The position numbers and the translations under genes are program-made. From Siphlonurus alternatus (taxonomy: Eukaryota; Arthropoda; Insecta; Ephemeroptera; Siphlonuridae): DNA of 64,000 nucleotides. Under the pieces are notes generated by a model. That model was given only the letters and a program-made list of their open reading frames with translations, made no database searches and was not told the DNA's origin. Where the stretch lies: the NCBI GenBank assembly GCA_949825025.1, contig OX463787.1:18633482-18697481 (forward strand). The letters are read 5' to 3'. Of this stretch, positions 30,801 to 41,239 are shown one piece after another; the first letter of the stretch is position 1; each line of letters begins with the position of its first letter.

Positions 30801-32562
30801 TACCTTAATATATCCTCAATGGCATTCATTTGTATTTTATAGTGTAGCAATATTCTATGAATAAAGACATAAATTTATACTAAACTACCTGCAGGTAGTA
30901 AGTGCAGGCTGGTCGATTGGTGCTACTAATAAACTTTGTATGATTTCAATCTCTAGTGATTTTCTCCTTTTTTCGCCCGTGACAAGACGCTCACTCCCTT
31001 CCCATCTCTTCAACTATTATATGAAGAAGAAAGTAAATGCATTAAGGTTCAACAAAATATTTAAAGGAAATAAAGATATAAAACAGTTTCTTAAGTTATT
31101 TTTTAATAATGTTATCTGATACGGTATGCAAAAAAAATCACCTCAAGTATTATTATTTTACTAAGTAAATAAAGAAAAATATATTCATGCCGAAATATTA
31201 ATTATAAAATATTTTCTTCAAACAGACTGAAGTAACTTAATAAAAATAAATTATAAGTGGTATATTAGCAATCAGTGCCATCAGTGCAATTATATTTTAA
31301 CGTAACTGTGAAAGTTTACTCAAAGTTAACTTGTTATTTTTTTTTCTTGCATACTTAAAAAATTAATAAAAAAAACTAACTGCGGTTTAAAGTTTATAAA
31401 ATTATGACATGGCTAGAAACGGTTAAAATAGAGTATTGTTTAATTTTCAATTTTAATCGACAATCGTTTAAATTAACCGTAACCTCGAGTTACAGTGTTT
31501 TATGAAAAGGATTAACTATGTGGTTTTAACCCAACGGTTATTCAACCAGTTAAAATTACCAGCCCTGTTATTGAGTGATTATAAAAATATAATATCAATG
31601 AAATGGAAGTAAGCCTAGTATACCAAGCTATTTTTTGTATCAGTCTTTAATACTTTCATCCCACTTTAAAAAAATTTGTGGGTTGTCCCCTTCCCCACCT
31701 TCCACTCTCCCAATCTCTCTCATAATGCTAAGTTAAATGCTTTCGTCTGAAAATTATATCATTATTATATTTATTAACGATTGAGAATCCTACAGCCTAA
31801 ATGCGAAGAAATGTTAACTTGCCTGTCACGACGACACTTCTGCTGATCAGTGTTCCTCCACACATGTAGACCGTAGATATTTGATCACGGTGGAACAGTC
31901 CAACAATCCAAGGCCAGGCTGAGGGGTCTACTACTGGCTCTCCCTTTGCAACCAAGTTCTGATAACCTTTGTATCTACCGCAGTCACTCGCTGTGAGTCC
32001 AGAGAGAGAAATATATGAGGCATCATTTTGTTGTGTCAACGTTGATCTTCAATAAATATATCTTATGATCTCCACAATTTGTATTTGTTTATTGGATGTT
32101 CATAAGTTCAATCCCAGGCACCGTCAAAATTTTTCACAAGTGGATGTTGTTACAGAACACCCACTAGTACAACCAGAAGGCGAATGAGTCCACCATCAAT
32201 TGTCGACCATCCTTTCTCAAATTTAAAATTTCATGACAGGTCTTAGTATGCAATTTGAAACTTAATAATTAGTCATTGACAAGTTTGTCATTTTTTTAAA
32301 GTATTATTGTTATTAACTGAAGAAAAAATACTAAAATTTGAAATGTGAAAAGCCAAATGAAATTTAATACTAAAAAGTATAATAATCGTACCATTAAAAA
32401 TGCAAAACTAATAAAACACACTTATCCCACTTGTTCCTTCTAAAATATTTTTTTATTTATATATAGCCAATCAAATTTCTTTTACTCACCATATATCCCA
32501 GTAGTCAAAAGGGACATTATGATAAAAGGTATCATATTTTGCATCCGTGTCATGCACAGCAT
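19315..32562 (-). CDS. Gene B: secreted S1A serine protease joined to a C-terminal C-type lectin domain
   Basis: Nine minus-strand exons: 32562-32490, 31990-31823, 29788-29667, 26187-26023, 25962-25806, 25723-25499, 23876-23812, 22880-22754, 19544-19315. All phases fit and the total is 1332 nt, 443 codons plus stop. In order: signal peptide; short Cys-containing prosegment (ASDCGRYKGYQNL); protease domain starting VAKGE with His in AAHC, Asp in GIDLAFIEL and Ser in GDSGSG; a short SCSFKHPQT linker; then a CTLD ending CNYVCELEDTCS. Gly precedes Pro-Cys at the S1 position 189, so trypsin-like specificity is unlikely. The SxxxxRGVVSRSL...CDLFNYIVFTDMA part resembles arthropod modular/gd-like proteases. 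That protease and lectin exons form one transcript is inferred from phase, order, strand and the absence of a start or stop exon between them; two adjacent genes remain possible. Confidence 0.7.
19824..20946. mobile_element. 1.1-kb near-complete palindrome in gene B last intron
   Basis: GAGTGATCATAAAGTTCTTG is mirrored by CAAGAACTTTATGATCAC; matching continues through TTAATGCATCAAAACTCTTG, CTTGAGGTTTCTCCACAT, ACATGTAACCGCACCTC and CAAGGGACTT to a centre hairpin CGTACAGACAA/TTGTCTGTACG near 20385. Arms are about 530 bp. The inner 500 bp is GC-richer than the outer part. No protein family in its ORFs. Confidence 0.85.
21075..21610 (-). mobile_element. 5'-truncated LINE 3' fragment
   Basis: Minus strand encodes the reverse transcriptase C-terminal tail SQSAYLSSFFPRVVNAYNNL then PETLRYNIL, followed by a 3' UTR ending in a (TAT)n tail (AATATTATTATTATTATAAA). 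Same orientation as gene B, within its last intron. Confidence 0.7.
22388..22512 (-). pseudogene. Decayed duplicate of gene B lectin exon 8
   Basis: Minus strand reads NRFFPEKFCASHGLQLAGVE then TEEKNELIVEYASKQKNNVYW, clearly homologous to 22754-22880, and ends at the same TTGGTT|GTGAGTAT donor context. The duplication includes downstream flank (CCCCTTCAA...TACTCACAACCA in both copies on the plus strand). Length is 125 nt, so it leaves phase 2, whereas the next exon needs phase 1. Its acceptor (GGAAAG) has a poor pyrimidine tract. A long (AT)n separates the copies. Most likely a non-functional duplicated exon; mutually exclusive use would cause a frameshift. Confidence 0.65.
22590..22663. repeat. 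(AT)n microsatellite
   Basis: Long AT run separating the two copies of lectin exon 8. Confidence 0.95.
22754..22880 (-). CDS. Gene B exon 8: CTLD helix region
   Basis: One hundred and twenty-seven nt, acceptor GTAAACAG|GTGC, donor GGTT|GTGAGT, phase 0 to 1. It reads VLTNKQAKKFCQSHGLQLAS followed by IETEEENNLIVEYAGKKE. A duplicate lies 370 bp further on at 22388-22512. Confidence 0.85.
23812..23876 (-). CDS. Gene B exon 7: CTLD N-terminal strand
   Basis: Acceptor ATTTCAG|TTGACG, donor GAGAAG|GTATGT, 65 nt, phase 1 to 0. It reads DALNMVRLGDKYYFFEFDEE. The incoming phase 1 matches the outgoing phase of the catalytic Ser exon at 25499. The Cys present at KCYY in gene A is Tyr here. Confidence 0.8.
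24060..24370. mobile_element. Family B fold-back MITE
   Basis: AATGGACAATTTGCATGACA is mirrored exactly by TGTCATGCAAATTGTCCATT. Interior is the shared ATTAGATAGAGGGTGCAAAG and GGGAACTATTTTTAAA with two TGACGTCA sites. It lies in the gene B intron between the protease and lectin exons. Confidence 0.92.
24736..24816. repeat. (AT)n microsatellite
   Basis: About 40 AT units in the gene B intron between protease and lectin exons. The rest of that intron (24817-25498) is AT-rich with no Cys-rich exon visible. Confidence 0.95.
25499..25723 (-). CDS. Gene B exon 6: catalytic Ser exon
   Basis: Two hundred and twenty-five nt, phase 1 to 1. It reads GTGPCTGDSGSGMVV with catalytic Ser in GDSGSG, then SWVLRGVVSRSL, CDLFNYIVFTDMANLKPW and a SCSFKHPQT tail. 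If the donor ACTT|GTGAGT were not used, the intron would add SNICIQNSTIKWISF and stop at 25446, a possible protease-only ending. Confidence 0.85.
25806..25962 (-). CDS. Gene B exon 5: protease VVGWG segment
   Basis: One hundred and fifty-seven nt, phase 0 to 1, identical in length to gene C exon 5. It reads VVGWGRDENFNSATEIAKMT, then LPIVDKNVC and YCAGKRD. The donor GATG|GTACTT is weak but is placed by homology. Confidence 0.85.
26023..26187 (-). CDS. Gene B exon 4: catalytic Asp exon
   Basis: One hundred and sixty-five nt, phase 0 to 0. It reads AQNVKIHPSYEISRINGIDL with catalytic Asp in IDLAFIEL, then YVTPVCLWNNT with the light-chain-bridging Cys. Length is identical to gene C exon 4. Confidence 0.85.
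26807..26844. repeat. Perfect 17-bp hairpin
   Basis: GAGTACTATTGCTTCAA, loop TATC, TTGAAGCAATAGTACTC, in gene B intron 3. Confidence 0.85.
27577..28769. mobile_element. pogo/Tigger-like non-autonomous element
   Basis: CAGTAAAACCTTGACTTTAC at the left and the inverted TAAAATTGAGGTTTTACTG at the right, with TA on both outer sides (27575-27576 and 28770-28771). Subterminal TTCGTAAACTCGAGGT repeats occur in both ends. No transposase frame survives in about 1.19 kb. Confidence 0.75.
29667..29788 (-). CDS. Gene B exon 3: catalytic His exon
   Basis: Acceptor TTTTACAG|CTGCACATTG, donor CGAAAC|GTGAGT. It reads AHCLEENEFKFTLEAADITL followed by VMGRTKVQKW. Catalytic His is in the AAHC formed across the splice. 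It is 122 nt against 116 in gene C, two codons longer. Confidence 0.8.
29919..30017. mobile_element. Short MITE (family F)
   Basis: CAAAGCAGTTAGCCAGGTTT is mirrored by AAACCTGGCTAACTGGTTTG in about 99 bp. A relative is at 54085-54203. Confidence 0.75.
30129..31567. mobile_element. hAT-like element with 8-bp target duplication
   Basis: Left end TAGGGCTTTAAATAACC and right end GGTTATTCAACCAGTTAAAA...AGCCCTG, flanked by TTATTGTG (30121-30128) and TTATTGAG (31568-31575), seven of eight matching. The interior has repeated AACCGGTT/AACGGTTAA-like motifs near both ends and a poly-G run at 30543-30562. No transposase ORF. Confidence 0.6.
31823..31990 (-). CDS. Gene B exon 2: prosegment and protease N-terminus, GC donor
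   Basis: One hundred and sixty-eight nt, exactly the size of gene C exon 2. It reads ASDCGRYKGYQNLVAKGEP, then SAWPWIVGLF, MCGGTLISRSVVVT. The Cys of SDCGRY is the one expected to bridge to Cys in PVCLWN. The donor is GACAG|GCAAGT, a GC-AG intron; gene C has GT at the same place. Confidence 0.8.
32490..32562 (-). CDS. Gene B exon 1: signal peptide
   Basis: Reads MLCMTRMQNMIPFIIMSLLT then TGIY, with donor TATG|GTGAGT, phase 1. Three in-frame ATGs are possible; the outermost is taken. The hydrophobic core and the small residues after it fit a secreted protein. Confidence 0.7.
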
Positions 32563-32866
32563 CTATAATATTAATTTATTTTAGTAATAGGTATTCTACT
32601 TCCAATTATTTTACATTTCCCTATTAAAATATAAATGGCATATTTTCAGCATGTTTTTCATTTTATTGTTTTTGATGTATTCACTCTTAAGATTGTGAAT
32701 CTCCAAGAAAACATTGTGTTAGTAATTCTTTATATGGATTAAATTAAATTGTATTTTTTTTTAATATTTTTCACCGGTTTTCATTTTTTAAACTAATTAT
32801 TATTTTTAAAATAATTGTTATTGAACAATTATTATTAACATTGTTATTATATAGCTGAAAATGAAC

Positions 32867-33415
32867 AATGGGGAATTCTCTTACAACTTAAATTTTAATT
32901 TAACTACTATATTATGATAGGGTACATATTAATAATAAGTTTGACTTAAGTTTCAACTTTTTAAACTCAAATTTGGGGACTCTGAAGGGATTATTAGAAT
33001 AGGGGCAAAGTATGCAACCTGCGCGCAAAACTGAAAATTGTGACGTAGAAACTCCCTAGTTAACACACAACGACTGCCTGATATCATAATTTGAGCGTCA
33101 TGGAGTGATTGGCTATAAATTTTAGTAACACGATCGAAATCAGCGGGGTTTTCTACCCTAGTATCAATAGTTTTGTTTCTAATATCAGTTTATTTTAAGA
33201 GTGATAATCGAATATATAAATTTATTGCAGGAAAATTTCGCCTGCTAGGCAGTTTCTACGTCACGTTTTGGCGCTAAATTCAAAAGAAGGAAGATTTTTA
33301 AAAAATTCCCTTGTCTCCAATTTTGAAGATTGAAACTTTTTTTTTTGGGACATTTAATTTCAAGGCATCGAGCATCTGAAAAAAAATTAAAATGAATGTA
33401 GGAGAATTCCCCATT
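32867..33415. mobile_element. Fold-back element upstream of gene B
   Basis: AATGGGGAATTCTCTTAC is mirrored by GTAGGAGAATTCCCCATT; inside, TGACGTAGAAACTCCCTAG pairs with CTAGGCAGTTTCTACGTCA. About 300 bp upstream of the gene B start, so it may overlap its promoter region. Confidence 0.75.
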
Positions 33416-33756
33416 TCTTATTAAAATTACAAACTGTTAGAATAATTTACAGCATAAAAAACACAGACGGCTTCATGTAGCTTAGGCCAATTATCAAATA
33501 AAAAATTCAATCGAAAGTTTAATTACACAAATGTGTATACAAATTACTTTCCGCCTACCCGCCTCACAAGTTTTACAAGGTCAGCGAGTATATAGCCTCA
33601 AGACATCGTTTTAGTGTGCGACGTGACTACAGTCAGATTAGTGCGACATTCTCACCGGAAGCATCCGGAAGTGAGAGTTTTTTCCTTTTTTTTTCATATT
33701 CAGAGTTTAATAGAAATCGCAGATATGTTTCTAATAAGGTGATAGGTTTGTGTACC

Positions 33757-33874
33757 CTCGTCGACTTAGAAAATTCCACTTTGCAGCTTTGTTAATCACT
33801 ACATACCGTATGAATAACATGGGACATGGTGATTAACAAGTTTGCAAGTGGGAAATTTTCTGAGGCGACGAGAC
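33757..33874. mobile_element. Short fold-back
   Basis: CTCGTCGACTTAGAAAATTC...GTTAATCAC is mirrored by GTGATTAACAAGTTTGCAAG...GACGAG. Confidence 0.7.
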
Positions 33875-33983
33875 TTTCAAAACTCAGATATAAACAAGAA
33901 AACTAAAAACACAATAATTTATGCCTACTTTCGCATGGAATTTCAAACACATCTGACTGTACATTTATGTTTGTCTTGAGGGA

Positions 33984-34355
33984 AGTTTGTACAGAGGCGG
34001 TCTTCAAAATGTATTCACCCCAATAGAGCATTATTATGGACGGTAAAAAGTTCAACTCTTCCTCCCATGCTCATAGAGCGGTCGGCGGCTCTTGCTGCTT
34101 GTCGAAAATAAAAGGTTTCTAATATCTGTCTCGGCCTATCTAGCTCCTTCTTTCTGTGTATGAAGAAAAATTTAACATCCTAAAAAGTAGTTGATAACAT
34201 GGGACCGTCACCATTTTTGTCATTTTTTAAGACGTGTATTTTCGACAAGCAGCACGAGCCGCCGATCGCTGAGAAAGCATTGGAGGAAGAGTTGAACTTT
34301 GTACCGCTTATAACAATGTTCTATTATTGAATACATTTTGAAGAACAGTACAGTT
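33984..34355. mobile_element. Fold-back, about 370 bp
   Basis: TCTTCAAAATGTATTC, AGTTCAACTCTTCCTCC and CTTGCTGCTTGTCGAAAATA on the left have inverted partners GAATACATTTTGAAGA, GGAGGAAGAGTTGAACTT and TATTTTCGACAAGCAGCACG on the right. Confidence 0.75.
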
Positions 34356-34464
34356 CTTTTATGTGAAAGTGTAACACATAGCTTTTTTTGTCAGCTCGAC
34401 TAAACGAACGAATCTTCATCGTGTGTTGGAAAGTGACAAAACACTGAGTATATGTAAAGAGGTT

Positions 34465-34700
34465 TCAAGGATGTTGTATACTATAGATAGGTGTGGGCAC
34501 TTTTGTCAGTAAGGCAAGGTCGTGAAGAAGAAGTGGGTGGTCGAACAATAGAATGTCCGCCATCTTACCTTGACCTGTAAAGCCAAAACAATACAAAATG
34601 TGGTGCTCAGCTGCCATGATGCCATGGACTTTTGCCTCAGCACCTATAATGCTATTGATATAGACATAGCATAGTATACAAGATCCTTGATAGGTATGAT
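34465..34700 (-). repeat. Unclassified dispersed repeat, copy 1
   Basis: The minus strand (AAGATGGCGGACATTCTATT, GACCACCCACTTCTTCTTCA, AGTATACAACATCCTTG) matches 52005-52600 on the plus strand. Conceptual peptides also match (HPLLLHDLALLTKVP / HPLPPHELASLTRVP), but no known family is recognised. 34700-35817 beyond it shows nothing. Confidence 0.6.
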
Positions 34701-35930
34701 ATCCATGACAGAGCAAAAGGGAAGGAAACGTTCTCTACAAACTCATCTAGGCCTGGTGTGCTCGGTACCTACCCCTCGCACTCTACGCAGTGTTGTCACA
34801 TTGATTTACACGGCATGGCCTTGATTGTATAGTGGATACTCGAGCACACATGCAAAGCAAAGTGTTTTAATTTGATATACAAACTTACAAAGGCTGTATG
34901 TACATAGTGGATTAATACTGACACTAGAAAAAAATGACAGGAATAAAGTCAGTTGCCTCATCAATCTAAAGTTTGCATTTTTGCTGATTTTCCTTTGACT
35001 TTACTACATTTTTTAATATTTTCCTAATGAAATTATAGGTATAAAATATAATGTTTAATCATTATAATTTAAGTACATATTATATTGATAAAAGTAAAAA
35101 ATATAAAAATAACGTAAAATATGATGTATTTCGCGATTGAAATCATGCAAAGTATAGAAGTTGAATATATACTTAAATTCTGACAAAAATCGTGGCTGTA
35201 CTTATAAGTATAGCTTCGGTATAGAAAGCACAAATCGAATTATCAAATTCATCAGCAACTACTACATTTCTTATGTTCTTATGAATTTATGAAAACATCA
35301 CAAACTCGTATTTATAGAAAAAAAAAATTATCTCCGTACGCCTGCTAGGAGTTTCAACAATGATGCAAGGCTTAGGTCTTCCTACGCGCTCGTGACCAGA
35401 TAAGCCCTACATCTCACAGTCAGTTGAAATTCCTAGAAAGTAGAGGATGGTGATGTGACTTTTTGTGTATTAGTGAGTTTGACATTATTTATTATAAAAG
35501 ATATAAATTGAAAAGAAGATAAAAACTAAGGCCATTTCCCTTTAATGAAGTGAATATCTTTTTGATGCATTAAATTTAGTATCTTCCGTTGGTACTTTTT
35601 TTTTAATAAAAGCAATAAACTTAAAAAATCATTTTTTGAGTTTTTTTAATCACATTCAAAATCATATTATACAATTAAAATTAAAAGTATGAATTGATGG
35701 TTAATTGCTTACAATATAAATTAGAAAACTTTTATTAAAAAAAGAAAAATTACTTTCTACTTCTCGCAAGTATTTTAATATTACTTTTCTTTTCACTATA
35801 GAATCTATGCAGACATTTATTTAATAAATTTTTCGGACTTTTACCTTTGCCGGTTTTTCATGTAATCCTTCTATGGTATGTTGCGAAATTCATTTAATAA
35901 TCATGCACATCAATACTACATATCTTGAGC

Positions 35931-35959
35931 TTTCGAGAGTCAATCGCTATCTTCCTCAG
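35931..35959 (-). ncRNA. Hammerhead-core-like motif, left arm
   Basis: Minus strand reads CTGAGGA, a short stem-loop (AGATAGCGATTGACTCTC), then GAAA, the order of conserved hammerhead ribozyme boxes. The rest of the ribozyme has not been verified by folding; it may only be a terminal motif of a Penelope-like or related retroelement. Confidence 0.3.
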
Positions 35960-36633
35960 TTGATCTGAGGGACACTCACGAGGTGTAAATCGCAAATCTC
36001 ACTGAAACCTTCAGGGTTGGTTGTCCTAGCCGAGTGATGAAGAACGGTACCAATTTTATCGGCAACCGTCAATATTTACCCATAGAACGGGCAGGGAGAA
36101 CCCATTTAAATAACATGGGAGACATAGGGCTATAGGAATAAAAAAATAATTTTGACCAAATTGTCCCAAAATTTTTTTATGGGTTAAAAATAGCAATACT
36201 TGGAAGGGAAAAATATTTAAAAATTTAATTTTCATTTTGACCCTGATTTCAGGGTCATGCCTATACTTGCAGTGTTCAAAATGCAAATTCGTTATAAAAT
36301 TTTGAAAATTTGGAAATAAATTAAATGTAACACCTGATTTACAGAAAAAATAATGAAAAAAATTCAGTTTGAGTTTTGATCCTGATTTCAGGGTAAATAA
36401 ATTAAAATTTCACCGATCTTCATAAAAATTTGCAAAAGGAATGCTTTAGAGACCTTAAAGACTAAAAAAATAGTAAAAAAAAATAGTTTTGAATTTTGAC
36501 CCTGATTTCAGGGACATGCTTATAGTGGTACCTTTCAAAATGCAAATTGGTTGTAAAATCTTGAAAATTTGAGAATCATTTCTGCATTACATCTTATTTA
36601 CAGGAAAAATAAAGAAAAAATTAATTTAAAATT

Positions 36634-37225
36634 TTGACCCTGATTTCAGGGTAATATGAGGATACCTGACCGATGTTTTTAAAAATTTGTAAAAAGTCTG
36701 CTTATGAGACCCTTATAACAGGAAAATTAATGAAAAAAATTAGATTGTAATTTTGACCCTGATTTCAGGGTAATATGAGGATACCTGACCGATGTTTTTA
36801 AAAATTTGTAAATAGACTGCTTATGAGACTCTTATAACAGAAAAATTAATGAAAAAAATTAGATTGTAATTTTGACCCTAATTTCAGGGTAATATGAGGA
36901 TACCTGACCGATGTTTTTAAAAATTTGTAAATAGACTGCTTATGAGACCTTTATAACAGGAAAATTAATTAAAAAAATTAGATTGTAATTTTGACCCTGA
37001 TTTCAGGGTTATATGAGGATACCTGACCGATGATTTTAAAAATTTGTAAATGGACTGCTTATGAGACTCTTATAACAGAAAAATTAATTAAAAAAAATTA
37101 TATTGTAAATTTGACCCTGATTTTAGGGTAAAATGAAGATACTTGGCCGATAAGTTTAAAAATTTGGAAACAGACTGATTATGAACCTCTTATTAAAGAA
37201 AAGATAGGGTCAAAACTAAAATTGA
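36634..37225 (+). repeat. Tandem 117-bp repeats inside the fold-back
   Basis: Five head-to-tail units starting near 36634, 36752, 36870, 36988 and 37106, each with TTTTGACCCTGATTTCAGGG, GAGGATACCTGACCGATG and GACTGCTTATGAGAC. Units are nearly identical except the last. Confidence 0.9.
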
Positions 37226-38532
37226 ATTTTTTTTTATTATTATTATTTTTCCTCTCATAAATGTCTCAATGTCTCATAAGTAGATCGATTCCAAATATTT
37301 AAAAATATCAGTTTATTATTTAATTTTTACTCTGAATTCAGTGTCAATTTTTTTTTTATTATGTATAATATTTTTCCTATCATAAAGATCTCATAATCGG
37401 TCAATTTCCAAATTTTACATAAAACATATAGATGTAATATGTAATAGATTTATTCAGTTCTTTAGGCTATACCACAAAAGATAATAGCATTCTCTACATG
37501 GCTATAACAACATGAATTTATAATACATAGATTTTAACACCGATTCAGACACGTTATTATGCAGGGATTGAAGCGAATAAACCCCTTTGCATAACTTTGA
37601 ATTGAGTGCACTAGCTATATGCAATACAAATTCTTAAAAATAACATCGGTCAGGTATCCTATTATTACCCTAAAATTAGGTTCAAAATTACAATATAATT
37701 TTTTAAATTAATTTTTCTGTTATAAGAGTCTCATAAGCAGTATATTTACAAATTTTTAAAATCATCGGTCAGGTATCCTCATATTACCCTGAAATCAGGG
37801 TCAAAATTTTAAATTAATTTTTTTCTTTATTTTTCCTGTAAATAAGATGTAATGCAGAAATGATTCTCAAATTTTCAAGATTTTACAACCAATTTGCAAT
37901 TTGAAAGGTACCACTATAAGCATGTCCCTGAAATCAGGGTCAAAATTCAAAACTAATTTTTTTTACTATGTTTTTAGTCTTCAAGGTCTCTAAAGCATTC
38001 CTTTTGCAAATTTTTAAAAAGATCGGTGAAGTTTTTATTTATTTACCCTGAAATCAGGGTCAAAACTCAAACTGAATTTCTTTCATTATTTTTTCTGTAA
38101 ATCAGGTGTTACATTTAATTTATTTCCAAATTTTCAAAATTTTATAACGAATTTGCATTTTGAACACTGCAAGTATAGGCATGACCCTGAAATCAGGGTC
38201 AAAATGAAAATTAAATTTTTAAATATTTTTTCCTTCCAAGTATTGCTATTTTTAACCCATAAAAACATTTTGGGACAATTTGGTCAAAATTATTTTTTTA
38301 TTCCTAAAGCCCTATGTCTCCCATGTTATTTAAATGGGTTCTCCCTGCCCGTTCTATGGGTAAATATTGACGGTTGCCGATAAAATTGGTACCGTTCTTC
38401 ATCACTCGGCTAGGACAACCAACCCTGAAGGTTTCAGCGAGATTTGCGATTTACACCTCGTGAGTGTCCCTTGGTGAGACTGATTCTGTACCTTTTTTAC
38501 TTACAATAATTGAATATAAATAAACAATACTT

Positions 38533-38751
<219 letters not shown>

Positions 38752-38999
38752 GCACTTTGAGTTAAGTTAGAAGTTGTTCCCGGCGACAGCTTGCCAAGCA
38801 AAGCAGGGAGGTTTATGCCACCCCGTAGCTATAAAATTGGTCAATACCTCCTCCCCCACCTCCTTCTGCAAATCTCTCCCTTTGCTTCTTCACTCCATTT
38901 ACAAATCGTCCCTCCTCTACCCTCCCTCCTCAATGTCTTACTTTAGGAAATTAACTCAAAGTTTCTCTAAGAACAATAGTTCAATCTGTCTCAGATCAC

Positions 39000-39028
39000 C
39001 TGAGGAAGAGAGCGGTTGTCTCTCGAAT
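39000..39028 (+). ncRNA. Hammerhead-core-like motif, right arm
   Basis: CTGAGGA, stem GAGAG...CTCTC with a 7-nt loop, then GAA(T). Mirror image of 35931-35959. The compensating stem bases differ between copies. The GAAA box is GAAT here. Confidence 0.3.
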
Positions 39029-39639
39029 AAAGCTCGTGATGTGAAGTATAAGCTTTAGTGACGTTCATAAAAACTAACTGTAAGTGATTATCGCAACATA
39101 CTACATAAGAAGGATTATATCGAACACCGGCAAAGGTAAAAGTCCGATAAAATAATTTACAAATGTAAAAAAAAAAAAAAAAAAAAACACAATACAATAA
39201 AAAATTAAGCAAAAATGTACATTTTTTTAGTATTTATTTAAGTAATTATAATTTTTCTTTGAAAAATTAATTAATGTCTGATATTTATAACATTTTGCTG
39301 CAGTTCCCTAAAACCCTAACTATATTTAACGATATTATCAAATAAAAATAAAATCTCACCTTGGCTATAGTTGCTCCGCAACTCCAAAAACTCTGTTTTC
39401 TGAGCCGTAGCCAGTTGCTGACTGAAGAGCTAGCCAGGTATGTACATATATTATAGTGGCATTTAAAATACTTAAATATGGTAAAATGAATCTCGTTTTA
39501 ACGTCTTGTTTGACCTTTCCTTTAAACATGTTTGTTTTTACTAATTTTATTTTTGCAGACGACGTTGAAAATATCTAAAGAGTAATGACCTTTTAAAATT
39601 ACGTGCTTAGAGATTCAAGGTTCATTGTTTTTTTATTGA

Positions 39640-39992
39640 AATGGACAACATACATGAAAAATTTTTATTGCAGAAATGAATAGAGGGTACCAAATTATGC
39701 TACTCTGAATTTTTTTCGAATTTTTTGAAACCTAGAACTATTTTTAAATAATTATTGAAAGTGCGGCCACGCCCCCTGGAGACGTCAATAGGCGTCCAGT
39801 CTCTATCTTTTTATTAAGAATTCAGAGGTTCCAACTGAAATCACAGGACTTTCAATAATTATTTAAAAATAGTTCCAGGTCTCAAAACAATCTGAAAAAA
39901 AAACAGATTAGCATAATTCATTTCTATTCATTCATTATGCCCTCTATTCATTTCTGCAATAAAAATTTTTCATACCATGTATGTTGTCTATT
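39640..39992. mobile_element. Family B fold-back MITE
   Basis: AATGGACAACATACATGAAA is mirrored by TACCATGTATGTTGTCTATT. The centre reads CCCCCTGGAGACGTCAATAGG; only GACGTC survives of the CRE motif. Confidence 0.85.
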
Positions 39993-40311
39993 ATCAGCTA
40001 TAATTTATTGATTCTATAAGCATAATCATATACTACTCTACAACATAAAAATTCTAAGTTGTCGCCTAATTATATGGCACCATATCTCAGCCTTGTTACA
40101 ATGTAAAAGATTGCCACAACGCGCAGTCAATTACTCGTCAACTAATATCTACAACTGTATAATATATGATTTAAATATTTTATTTCCATTGAACAAAATT
40201 AATATTAATTTTATTTTTTAATTTAAAAAATTAAAATTTCTTCATCTATTTAACCCTTTGACGCTTTTGTGGATCATATTAGAGCATATTACAAATTAAA
40301 ATAACATGTAA

Positions 40312-40313
<2 letters not shown>

Positions 40314-40405
<92 letters not shown>
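40314..40405. repeat. (AATC)n microsatellite
   Basis: About 23 ATCA units; the complement of the GATT array at 7.9 kb. Confidence 0.97.
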
Positions 40406-40408
<3 letters not shown>

Positions 40409-40743
40409 ATTGTTTCATTAATTCTATACTTAAACAATGCTTCAAAACATTGTACATTATATAATTAAACTTTTTAATATAATTTGCATTTTTTTTTTGT
40501 CAGGTAAATGAAAATATATTTTGCAAAAAAAAAAAAACAAATAATTGTATACCTTACTTTATTACTCAACTTGTTTCTTCTTCGCTATTATATTTACGGG
40601 ATATTACTTTCTACATAACATAATAAATATTATTACATTTTAATTTTTCCACCTAAATTGTAATTGGTATAGTAATAATAATCCTTTTATGGATGCAAAG
40701 GGTGGGGAGACACAGAAATTAAAAGCCACTTCTCTTCCTTCAT

Positions 40744-41183
40744 AATGAACAATTGGCATCAACTTTTTTTAGTAGCTCAATCGAAAGAAGAGGTTGAAAA
40801 ATACACCTGTGAATTTTATGCGATATTTATTCGTACTGCCTCATGGCTAAAAGATAGATCACGTGACCTGGAGCTGGCGCCCGTGACGTCATTGAACTGT
40901 CTGGTCAAGCAAGCAATTGTCTATATAACGCTTTTAAACAATAAATTAATTGTTGCTTGTTTCCATAGCAACGTGGTTGTTTGCAAGCGTTATAAAGTCG
41001 ATCGTTTGTTTGACGGAACAGTTAAGTGACGTCACGGGCGACACGGGCGCCGGCTCCAGGTCACGTGACCTCTCTTTTAGCCATGATGCAGTATGAATAA
41101 AAATCGCATATAATTCACAGGTGTATTTTTCGACCTTCTCTTTCGATTGAGCTAGTAAAAAAAGTTAATGCAAATTGTCCATT
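40744..41183. mobile_element. Family D fold-back MITE
   Basis: AATGAACAATTGGCATCAAC mirrored by GTTAATGCAAATTGTCCATT; arms of about 160 bp include AAATACACCTGTGAATTTTA and GATCACGTGACCTGGAGC. Two TGACGTCA sites and inner GTTTCCATAGCAACG. The 94-codon ORF is an arm artefact. Confidence 0.88.
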
Positions 41184-41239
41184 ACGTTGCTAACTGAACC
41201 ACCATCCTCTTATATGGTGTTATTAATACGTGACCAAAA

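Noticed and set aside
32867..33415. Promoter of gene B
   Set aside because: Position would allow it, but no core promoter motif could be distinguished within the fold-back.
36056..38383. Two nearly identical 76-codon ORFs in opposite orientation
   Set aside because: They are the two arms of the fold-back; identity comes from the inverted repeat and no homology to proteins is seen.
40745..41029. 94-codon ORF
   Set aside because: It lies wholly in the arm of a family D MITE.
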